Shown piece after piece: positions 37,101 to 49,100 of a stretch of 64,000 bases of DNA. A program made the position numbers and the translations under genes. This DNA comes from Carya illinoinensis (Eukaryota > Streptophyta > Magnoliopsida > Fagales > Juglandaceae): the NCBI RefSeq assembly GCF_018687715.1, contig NC_056752.1, positions 11,416,501 through 11,480,500 of the forward strand, given 5' to 3'. Every line of letters starts with the position of its first letter. The first letter of the stretch is position 1. The notes beneath the pieces are model-generated. The model did no database searches. It saw only the letters and a list, made by a program, of their open reading frames with translations, and was not told the origin of the DNA.

Positions 37101-40100
37101 TATTAAAAAATTATATTCTAATCCTTTTTTAACTTAATAATTTTTTTATTCAACTTTTTCTCTATCCTTTCCCAAAACCCCATAAAATCATAACTCAAAA
37201 TATTTCACTACTATTCACAGATTTCTCGCCTCATCTCATATGTATAACCAAACAAGACCTTAATCCAATATGCCATTATATTGGATTAAGGTCTCGTTTG
37301 GTTATATTTTGTGTTGGAATTTGAGCAAGTTGTAATTGTCAATGTATAACAGTAGTCTACATTATATTTGTAATACTATACAGCTGTAGTATTTTAGATT
37401 GTATATAGGTAGGCTAGTCAACGCCGCTAAATAGAGGCAGGCTGCACATGGTGCTGCTGAATATCAGGCGTAATCTAAGAGGTCATAGTTAGGTGATCTT
37501 CCCGCTCAAAATTACAGTACACAAGCCATATAAATATGTTCTATATAAGTGGGAATAAATCCTCTGAAGAAGGATTATCGAATCCATTTAACAGTAATGA
37601 TGAGATAAAACACTTTCACTATCCAAACGAGGCCTAAGACAATATTAGCTCCCACCAATAACGGCATGCACACGGTTTACCAAAGGATTTGCCTCCAAGA
37701 TACAATGAATCCAGAATAACGTTGTTTGTCTAACTGCACTATGCACAAACGAAATTAAACCCGTATACCCTTAGATTTTTCTATTCAACCAAAAGATTCG
37801 AAATTTGTTCTCTATAGAATGAATAGATCTTAATGACAAGTTTGAAGAAATTAAATATTTTTGAAAGAGAGAATTTTGAATTAGCTTCTTCCATCTTTTA
37901 ATTTGCAAGCCAAGGGAGTCTATTTATAGATAGTCAAAGGTTGTGAACGAAAAGTTTTCATTTTGCTGAAATCGGTTCTGAATAGGTACATATAGTGCAT
38001 ATTTTATCAAATGACACAAAAGTTGGACTTGGTCCAATGGTCATGTGCACCTCCCCCAAATGGTTGGCACTGGTTCGAGTCCCACTAGACACGCCCATTG
38101 GTATTTATTTTTCAAGTTTTGTGCGCCCTTGGGCTACTAGCCGCACTCCCATACCCCGATAAATCATTAAAGCCCACTTTCTTGACATAGGGGTGGTTCA
38201 AACCCCCATCATCAAGGTCAATAGTGGTGCTCAATACCACTAAGCCAGTAAACATCTATAATTCATAGAGTCGACCATATTATTATAACAATAAGCTTAT
38301 AAACTTTTCATAATTTCTCTCTTCCTAAATAATTCATAACTTTGAAATGAAAGCCAAAATATTATTAATAATAAATATAATATATAATTATTTTGAAAAT
38401 ATTTCCAACAATCCCCCACCATTAACCAATAGGTGGATACTCACACTTGATGAAAGAGCAATCTCTTGGGGATCAAAGAAGTAGACATGCAAAACTGACT
38501 CTACTATGGCGGCACAATTTATAGTGTTGGCTTCTTTTAGCAAAGAGGTAGAGTGGCTAAGAAATTTATTGATAGAGATCTTGATTTGGCCAAAACCAAT
38601 GCCACCAAGACCTATAAACCATATATAGAATGGCAAGTCTAGGCATATCAGATTAAGACATGGCTATGTAAGGCAATTACTCATGGATGTAGTGATTACA
38701 ATTGATTTTGTGAGATCTCACCAAAATTTAGCAGATCCAGTAAATAAAGGACTTGCAAGGGAATTGATGTGGAATACATCAAAGGGGATGGGCTTAAAGC
38801 CTATATAATAAAATCACCAATAATGAAAACTCGACTAAACTCTTAAACATATCAAGACTTGACTTAAATGAGCAAAGTTCATTATATGTTCGTGGTTTGC
38901 AAACACTGTGACATTAACAATAGTTTTCAAACTAATTTACCATCCCAAGGTTTGAAGTGCTTGGTACTGTAATGAAAATGAAAGGCTAAGCAATAAGCTC
39001 TTAATAGACTTATAACAGAGTTTCGTCAAAATGGTTAGTTATAGGATACTTTTGATAAGTCTACCTATATGAGTGTTGGGGGTGGTGCCGCCTCCTATGC
39101 AAATTAGGCTTAGTAATTGTCTCTAGTGCACTCATGAAATCAGGATATAGACACAAGGCCAATCCACATATTGGATTTTTGAACTATCCAAAGAGAAGAA
39201 AATTTATGTGAGATATATCCAGTTAATTATATAGGATCGCTAGTTCAAAGCATGTCTACTATGTCATCCTGACTAGATTTGATGCATTTTCACTATAGGT
39301 TCAATTGAGTCTTGAAGACACCTTCATTTATGTATAAGTTTCCTATTCCAACCAAGATGTATTTGAAAATGGTGGGGGATTGTTGGGAGTATTTTCAAAA
39401 TAATTATATATTATATTTATTATTAATAATATTTTGGGATTTATTTTGGAAAGAGAGAAATTAAGGAAAGTTTATAACTAAGTCTATTCAGCACAGTCCA
39501 AATGTGTGAACAGGCACTTATAAAATAAAATGCAAAAGTCGCACCAATTGGGGTTTGAACCCGTGTGAGTTGGTTGGCAGGAAAGCAAGGTGACCATTGA
39601 ACAACGTCCAACCTTTGAGTCATTTGATAACAGATGCAATTTATATACCTATTTGGAACCGATTTTAGTTAAACAAAAAGTTGTAACTTTTCATTTGCCT
39701 CCTTTGTCATCTATAAATAGACCACTTGACTTGCAAATGAATTCATGGATGAAGCTAATTTTGAAATTCTCCCTCCCAAAATATTTCATAACTTCCCAAA
39801 TAAATTCCTAAATATTATTAATAATAAATATAATATATAATTATTTTGAAAACATTTCCAACAAGAAACAGTTACATCTCTTAAAGAGGGGAAGAAAACC
39901 TTTGATAAAGAGCACTTTGTCAAATTTGCTCTCTCAATTTTTTTCTCTATTTTTCCTCACAACTGAAATAGCTAACCGCTTTTAAAAATTACAAAAGGGA
40001 TTTGTCTGGGGACTGATGGAGCAAAGATTTTGCGTAGTAAGCTGGACTAAGGTCTGCCTCCCCAGTTTCAGAAGGAGGTTTGGGTTGCAGAGAAAAATAT

Positions 40101-43100
40101 TAGTTCATGGGGGGATTGGTGCTTTAGTGATGTGAACAGAACCTTTGGGGTTGAGTTGTGAAGGAAAATACCAAAGGTTTGGGGAATCTCTAGATCTACA
40201 AGATTTGAAGTAGGAAATGGTTCCAATATAAAGTTCACACAACATGTAGTGAGGCAATCAACCTCTTAGGGATGCTTCAGTGGCAGACAAGGTGGAAATT
40301 TTGGATGGCTCCACCCAATGGAAAGTAGAATTTGTTAGAATGGCACATGATAAAGAGATGAATCCCATTATTTCATTTTATGGTGCTTGGTTTGATTATG
40401 ACCAAGGTGGAATACCGTATCTTATATCTGTTTGCAACACAGTTTCACATGCCTCTATTCTCCTTTGTAACCAATCTTCAAGGGGCTATGTCGCCTTTGT
40501 CATAATCATTTTACAACCAAGGCAACATAACCAAAATGCCCTATCACTTTATGCTCATTCATACCCAATCTTCAAACTTAAGCTTTCAAAACTTCTTTAG
40601 CCTCTTTGCTCGTTCTAATTAGATGTATCTATTGTATAGAACTTGTGTGCTAAAAATAAAGCCAATAGTTGTAAACATGACCTATTTCGGGCTCACCTGA
40701 TAATGATTGCAGAGATGTCCTTTCACAGGTGTTTTGATACGTTTGTGGCTGTTAAAAACAAAAATAAACTAAAACAATTCAAGACAGAATCCATCGAAGA
40801 CAACATTAAGGCCTATTCCTTAAAACAATAAAAGAGGTTTATTGGTTAAGAAAAAAAATTTGATTTACAAGTATGTCATGAGAAGATTAACACATGTAAT
40901 TTTTTTTTTTTTTAACCAGGAAAATTGACATGATTTATAAACGGTTCTCAAATGTTTGCTGTGATCCTATTCATTGTCTTTAGTTCAAATGCCACAAATT
41001 GAAAAGTACAAATAAGGAATAGCATATAATGTAACTTCATCTATCATCCAACCAATACTAAGGAATAACATATTGAACGCCCCATGTCAACGAAATAGTG
41101 TCCCCACCAAATAGTCCTGTTCCCCATCACATTTGCTGTAATGTTTCACGTAGCAGTAGCAAAAGATTCCAACTTATCCATAACAAAGCATTAGTCTTAT
41201 ATAAGTAATTAAGACATTTCATGCAAACAAACTCTACCTTTCAAATTATGTAATAACCCGCTCTTTCTTTCTTCTTTAATTCCGAGCTTTGATCTACGTG
41301 CTGAGCCTCGATGGCGTGTTTTAAAAGATATCAAGTGGATTTTAAATCAAGTTCAATATTTTAAAGCTTACAAGTACTTTAAATATTCTGGAAATATTTA
41401 TATGTGAAATTTCTAGTGTTATTGGACTAAACTTGTTTTTTAAACTAACACAATTATAATATTTTGATGAGCTCTAAAAATATTATAACTGTGGAAAATT
41501 ATTTAAATTAAAATATTTTAGTCATTTAAAAATAGTATGAGATTTAAATTATGTTGAAAACTCTAAATTAATTTAAATGATTTTATTCTCTTTGAGTGAT
41601 TAACGAGACTTCATCATTTTAATTAATGATGAAGGAATATTATTTTATAAGCTTTAGTTTATAAAATAATATTCTATCTTAATTCCCCTCAGTGTTTTAT
41701 TTTAAATTTCTTATTTACGCGTTTTCAAATCAGTATTTAAACTCACGATTAGATCGTTTTATAGATCCCGAAATGAAAGACTTGGATTAAATACCCAAAC
41801 TCCTACCTTTTTTCCTCACTTTTCTCTTTTTCCTCTCTCTCTCTCTCTCCCCCTCTCTCCAAGCCCGACTGTTCAGCTTCCTCCATAGCGGAAACCTTCC
41901 CTTCTCCAAGTTGGCGCCACTGCCAACTGCCCAGCTCCACCTCCACCACTGGCAGCCTCCTTCCCCGCTGGCAAGTCCCTCCTCCCACCGGTGAACACCA
42001 CGTCACCCTCCTTCTCCCTTCACGGCATCACCTCTAAAATGGGTTTCACACCTATTTCTCCACTATAACACCACCATACACGGCCAGCTTGGCCTCTGAC
42101 CACCACCAACGGAATCCTCACTCCATGGGCTTCATTTACAAGGTCTCCTTTCCCCCTACCTCTCTCTCTCTCCGATAGGTCACACGCACACACACACGGT
42201 TTCACCACCGTGCACGGCTACCCACGCCACCTTACCACCACTACAATGATTCTCTCACCACCACGACCTCCCCCAACCATTTTCATGTCCAACCGAGCTA
42301 CCCACAGCCCTCACTCTCCCCCACTCTCTCATACTCGGTTTACACTATTCATGGCCAATCCGCCACTGTGAGCCACCGTCCAGCCACCACAGCTCCACCA
42401 CACCTTCCTCAAGCTCCTCCACGCCCAGCCAAGCTCCTCTAGCTCTCCCTCTCCATTTCCTAGTTTAGCCATACACAGCCCAAAACACCTTCACAGACCA
42501 CCATGCCTCCTCCGTGTGCCACCTCGACATCGCCATGAGGTCATTAATCTAGGACCACGACCAAACCCTTCCCCGCTTAGATCCACATCCGTAGCCACCC
42601 CTAGTAGCCCAAATAGCCACTGTGCGCGGTGTTAACCGCCACATACGACTCCTCCGACGCCTTGATCATGACAGGCAACGAGCAACGCACAGGTTATCCC
42701 GTCGATGGTATAACCCTCTATCCCTCTTTATTTATGTTAATGTTGGTTGGTTGGACTGTAGACTATATTGTTAGTAATTGTGGAGTTCGTTGCGTAATTG
42801 TGAAATGAAGTGTGGCTGTGTAACGAAGTGTTGGGCATAACTGTGTAGTGTTGTGGACTGTGCTGTGAAGTATGGGCGTGAGGTGTATGCCGTAGTTGTG
42901 ATGCGGCGTGGTGTGTGAAGGGAGTACATGTGGAGTGTACTCCATGTAGTGCAGCGACGCACCATGTGACGTGTGCTGTAGTGACGTGTGGCATAGAGTG
43001 AAGAGAGTACACGTGGTGTGTGCTCTATGTTATGTAGTGATACATCGTATGGCGTGTCGCGAATAAAATGATGGTTGCGTAATTGAGGAGCGTAGAGTGT

Positions 43101-46100
43101 ATTGTGTAGCGTCGGAAACTGTATAACAGTGTCCCAAAATAGCTGTGACGTGGCCCATAGTCCAAGGTGACACCTTGGGTGACTTATGGCTAAGAATATG
43201 TGTGAAGTGGTGGAAAAGTATCAAAGTACTGCAGCGAAAGCATGACGGGCGTCGTGATGTGACTCGGGGTTAGTCTTGAGTTACATGATGTGATAGAGGT
43301 GTATTTGTGGATGCAATCCTCTCGTTAAGTGTCGGAATGAACTTGTATAGGGCCAGAAAATAGGTAGAGTCTTATCGACCGGGTTTGAGCAAGTTGGTAT
43401 CGGAATATGGAGCTTGTTTATATAAGCGGATGTTTATTGGACTATAAATTGGTCTTAGGTGATAAAAGGGATAAGGTACATGTACTTCTGGCGAGACACA
43501 TGTGTCGGACATGTTTACTATGTGTAATAGGTAATCTGTCCTCAGCATGGTTGCACGATGTTTAAATTTCAGAGGAAGCTTAAAGCCATTTGGCATGCAT
43601 GGATGGGAATGAGGATCGAGTATGGGCTATGGTGCATGAAGGTAGTGACGAGAATATCGTCAAAGGTTGAAATGCGTGATCATGTCAATCAGAGTCATGC
43701 ATGATCCTGTCAATCGGAATCATGCGTCTATCAATTGGAATCATGCGTCGGAATGTAGAAATAGAAGAATAAGATGAAGGTCTTAGTGTCTTAACCCTAA
43801 GGTGAATTACGGAAGTTCACTTTAAGGAATAGGATTCCAAAAATTTTAGCATAGTAAATGACACTTAAGAACTCAGGGATGGATGAAAAGTGTTCCAAGT
43901 GAAACATAGTTATATTTTTAGTATAGTTGTTTATGCATTAGATAGATGATGACGTAAGGTTATGTGTATGCATGTATGTTTCCATCTGACACGTACAGGA
44001 ATGGACTGCATGGAATGAGTATGGCATGAAATGCAGGTAAGAATTGCATTCATACTCTTCTAGAGTTTTCTTAAATAAATGAAAAAGGAACACTTTTTCT
44101 TTAAATTGCTTTACGAACTAATGCTTTTCCCTATGAAACATGCTTTACGAAAAAGAAAGCTAAACATAAGTTTTCAAGTATAAGTAAGCAACCACCCTCA
44201 TTGGCAGCCCCTTTTCACGCACCCAAAATATGTAAGTATATGCATGTGGATGGATACTATACGTGGTACGCATTGTATGTATATTCACGAAAAGAAACGA
44301 AATAATACTTTAAAAGATGCACGAACTGACGTTTTAAAAGAACGCCATGAAAAGAAAACTGTTTTTAAAATGACTTCAATGAATAAGCTTTTAAAAGGAC
44401 TTTATGAAGGAAATGAACTGAAGGACTGTAAGAACTGTAAAGGACTGAACAGACTGTAAAGGAACGAAAGGACTGAAAATGAATGAATGGACTGAATGCA
44501 TGATATATAAAAATACGTAACGGCCATATGAACGGAAATAAAAAGGTACCAAAGGACTAGACTGGACAGATTGCAATGCCGTGTAAGTAGTACTAATAGT
44601 GCACACAGTGTTGCACCCTGACGGAATGGATCCCAACCCGTAGCCACGGGCGAAATTAGATCGAAAAGACGGCTAACCCCAGCACACGGGACGCAACAGT
44701 GTGCAACGGCCAATGAAAGCGATAAGAAAGAATGCATGCATGCATGTTAAGAAAGAATGCACGTATGTAAGAAAATATGTATGCATGAATAGACTCTTTA
44801 AGAAATGAAGACAGCAGGCATGGGAAACTGTTTTATAAGAAGAAGACATTTTTAAAGAAAAACCTCACATCGCAACATTTTAAAATGAATTGCATGTCTA
44901 TGCATGATACGTATGATATGTATGGAGTGATGACTGCATGACTGAAAACCTTTTTTTGATAAGTGCATTCATTATCGATGCCGGCATCGTGCATGACTGA
45001 AACCTATGTTATTATATTTTAACTGTATAAAGTAATACTTACGAGTCATCGACTCATTTTAGTTTTAATGTGTGCCCTCCCAGGAACAAGATGAGCATGA
45101 CGAGTCAGGACGGTCACAGCCCAAAGGGAAGAGCACGAAAGCCTAGGCATGTTATTTTGTACGAGAGACTTTAATTATGAAATTTAATATTTTCCGCTGT
45201 AATTTTTTTAATTAAGAAAACAAGTTTTATTTATAAACATGGAGTCTTTTGTATCTTGGCATAAAAGGAAAAGAAAATTTCAAAAGGAACCATAATTCTC
45301 GTCTATTTTCTTAAAATCATTTTCTAAAGGACCCACTACAAAGACGGGCGTTACAAATTATGATCATCAAATTGAGCTGCTACAATGGCATAATCAAACA
45401 CTTAGGATACATTTGGTAAGTGGCTATTCTTCCATCGCTTGGTTAGAATTTTAACGTTAGAAATAAATATTCCATAGGAATAATTGTTCCTTTCATTTTG
45501 AGGAATAGCTATTCCTGGTGCAATTGAAAGGGATTTCCAAAAAAATATTTTACTAGTTTTTTCAGGAAAAAGAAAAACCTCTTCAAATTTGTTGGGTGCC
45601 ACCCACAATACATTTAAAGGGAATAATCATTCTTGTAGCTCTTATTTTTTGGGTGAATTTTGATTCTACTAGCCTCTTAAATTCCCAATAACCTTATAAG
45701 ACAGCAGCCAAGCTTGTAGAATTCATTAATTCTTAGATTTTCTATAAAATGAAGACGCAAGCAACAGGAAACCAAAAACAAGTCACACAGACCAATGAGA
45801 GTAGTGGTAACAGCAACAATATATAAAAGAATACCTTATTGGGCAATTTAATGAAATGCGTGATGGCCTCTCGATTATCTCAGAATCTAACATGTTCCAA
45901 GTTAGTAATACAGTCTTAGTTGTGTCTAAAAGCCCAAGAAAAAAGTCAATTAAGTCATTCTAATCATGAAAAACACTATACCAGACAATACAGATGTCTC
46001 TTTTTCCTGTCATTTGTCTTACCAGAGCCATATGGACCAACAACAGGCTGAACATAATCTTGTAGTGATGGAGTTTCATCAGTCAATGGCATCATGCTCA

Positions 46101-49100
46101 TGAAAGCTATAGTGATGAGATAATTACCTGTAAATTTTCAAAAAAATTGATATATTAACAGAATTTATCCAAGCAAACAATAGGGCTGGGCAGCAGCAGA
46201 TCACCTGGACCCACCCCACCCACTGGGCAATGGGCAGGTGGATTGTAAGGTTAAATCATATTAGCGGAAGAGTAGCGGGTGGATGTTCACCCACCTGGTA
46301 ATAACCTGCCCACTCGCTTTATATACTATGTATATGCATAAACCCCTAAAACTTTAACCTCAGCCACCCCCCTTTCTCTTCTCCATTTCTTCTCACTTCT
46401 ATCCTATCTTCTCTTCCTCACATGGCCATGGCCAAAGGGCCCACAGCCACGGTCCCATCATCTCCAACAAAGACAACAAGCATGGATCTCCAAACTGATA
46501 AGAGATCAATTCTGATATGATCATAAGATCATATCTAAATCTTGATCAGATCTTAGATTAGATTTGATTGATTTGATCTAATTGTTTGAGCTTGATTGTG
46601 AAGGGAATTGTTGAAGGACGTTGGATCTGGGCAAGGCTACGGATAGTGGGTTGGGCAATTCCTGCAGGGCCAGGTGGGGGGCAGGGCCAGGGCTGTGAAT
46701 GTAAGTGGCCACCTGGCCCAAGCAGGGAGCAGGGGAGGGGTAGCAGCCCTAGCAAACAGGTATGCTTTGACATGGAAGTTTTGATCGTGCGTACCATTGA
46801 ACTGCCCAACAGCCTGAAAAAGATTAATTCCATATTTGAGCATTGCAGTAATATTTGTTGGCAGCTGTGGTCCAGTGTCCTGAATCAGTATGGAAATCAT
46901 GACAACACTAATGAAACTTACTGCATCATGCTTTTAAATATATATTTAAAAAAGGGCACTGCAAGTTTAAGCAGAACTAAACAAACCATGGAAATGTTAT
47001 TCCTTCCTTGCACTCCTTTACCATTTAACAGAAAGCTACAGAATGAAACAAAGGTCCTGATTAATTTCACTAAGATGAAAATGGGAAATATAAAGCAAAC
47101 ATACTTTGCTAAAGGTGGAGTCACAATGCAAGATGATGTCTCCATATTATCCATTTGAGCAACAAACAGAGCCTACATGGAAACAATGAGAAAGATGAAA
47201 AAAGCAATAGCTGTATCTTCCATGTACATACAAAATAAAAGAAAATCTGCAGTGTACAGGGAGGGAGCTCACAATGTTTAACAGAGGTCCTCTCACGTAA
47301 ACATACACTTACTCCTAATCTAAAAGAAACAAGCATTTTAAGTGGAAGCTGAATAGGAGAGAAAATGTGATGCAAGCAAGACTCACAAGCCAACAACTTC
47401 TAGGAATTTGCTGACTGGAAGAGAAGGCTGTGACCCTTATGCAAAACTAAACACCTGCTCCTAGTCGATGTGGAACAAACAAGAAACCTTAGACAAGGAA
47501 CCTTTGTCAGCTACAGTCATGCAGTGTAAGCGTTTGCATTGGAAAGAGAAAAAAAAAAAAAGGTGGCTTGAACTGGGCACAAGCCACTATGGACTGTTTC
47601 CATGTGGATTTAACACTTGATTGAAAAAACAAGGAAAGTAACCATGTAAAGAGAGTAAAAATCAATAAAAACTGGAAGCTATAGAGTAGGTAAGAAGGTT
47701 ATAACAAGTAAATTGAGAGCAATGTGCTGAATGGGATATGGAAAATCGCTAGAAAATACAGGTAAGATGCCATCATACTAACGAATGAAGGATTACATTC
47801 CAATTAAACAGCATTGTGAGAGCAGGACTTAGCATAGTAATTTCTCTCCATACACTTTTTCTTTTGTTTTGTTAGTTGGTTGGTGATGTTGTTCTTGGGA
47901 GTTTGAGTGAGTGATTATTGCAAGTATCAAAAAGGATACGAGCATTTGGTATGCTGTTACTATTGATCTCAAATCATTTGAGGTAGTTAGAGCTGGGCGA
48001 TGGGTGCACATTACTGAAAGGGGATGGAAGGTGGTGAAAAGCCTTCACTTGGAGTTAGCCACGACATGGTGGTTCACAGGCCTCGTTTGCTTTCGCGACT
48101 GAAAACCAAAACGTTGAAAAGTTTTCAAAGTTTTCGTACTGTAAGAGGTTTTATAAAAACAAACACATATTTTGATCTACCAATTTTCATCTAAAAAGAT
48201 CTCAAGTTTCTTCTCAAGTTTTTACCTCTCTGGATCTCACCTTATTTCAATATTGTTCCCTCCAATAATATATTTTAAATAAATAGTATATTGACATGAA
48301 TACACACTGCAAAAAAAGTAAAAGCTGTACCAAATGTTCAGCAAAATATTTGATTAAAAATAAAAATATTTACACATAAGGTAAATAAATAAAGGAAGTA
48401 GCAAAAATAAAATAAAATTGCACCATAGGTAAATAAATAAAGAAAGGAAGCAGCCAAATAAATAAAAAAATTGACCAAATGGTTTTAAAAAAAAAAAAAA
48501 AATTGCACCATTGGTAAATAAATAAACAAAGGAAGCAGCCTAAAAAAAAAAAAAAAATTGACCAAATGGCTTAAAAAAAAGGAAAAAAAGGAAGCAACAA
48601 AAAAAAAAAAAAATTGCACCATTGGTAAATAAATAAACAAAGGAAGCAGCAAAAAAAAAAAAAATTACACCATTGGTAAATAAATAAACAAATAAAATAC
48701 TATAAAAAATACTATAAGTACTTGTGGGTCCCATCATATTACTAACTATAACAAAGTCAAACTAATCTCATCTCATCTCTAAAAACAAACACATATTTCA
48801 TCTAATTTCATCTTATCTCATCTCATCTCAACATATCTCAAAAGATTTTATCTTATCTTATCTCATCTCTGAAAACAAACAAGGCCTAAAGCTTTGGAGG
48901 ATTGCTTGAAGGTGGGAAGGAGGGAGTTTTATACAGCTCACTGTGAAGGAGACAGGGGCTTCATAGCTCAAAGGTGTTCTAACTCCCAAGGGGCATTCAT
49001 GGCATTGGTGGAGTATAAACAGGGGGGGCGAAGAAATTGTATTCTCATCCCCTGAAGGTAGAGATGGGAGGGGTTGGATAAAACTGGTGGAGGTTTTGAG

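Larger units (their letters stand above)
36300..38410 (-). mobile_element. Deleted copia element: LTR, RNase H scrap, LTR fragment
   Basis: On the minus strand an LTR starts TGTTGGAAATATTTTC at 38410, next to a reversed polypurine tract (ATCCCCCACC, 38411-38420), and extends to about 37640. It contains a tRNA-like GGTTCGAGTCCCACT stretch near 38070. After two MITEs it is followed by the C-terminal RNase H piece ([21 protein letters not shown] region, 36950-36760) with its stop near 36694. From about 36630 to 36300 it repeats the right half of the same LTR (compare AATGAATAGA near 36520 and 37825). Nearly all gag-pol is missing. The exact ends are approximate. Confidence 0.55.

Noticed and set aside
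42737..43230. Several overlapping minus-strand ORFs rich in His, Thr and Ser
   Set aside because: They come from a GTG/CAC-biased stretch in the solo LTR, overlap in all three frames and have no recognisable domain.
43660..43760. Short regular repeats resembling a CRISPR-like array
   Set aside because: Units of ~25 bp are directly adjacent, with no unique spacers, inside a plant LTR. They are simple tandem repeats.
44900..45170. Possible coding exon near AACAAGATGAGCATGACGAG
   Set aside because: Short, inside the long LTR, without splice context or conserved protein text.
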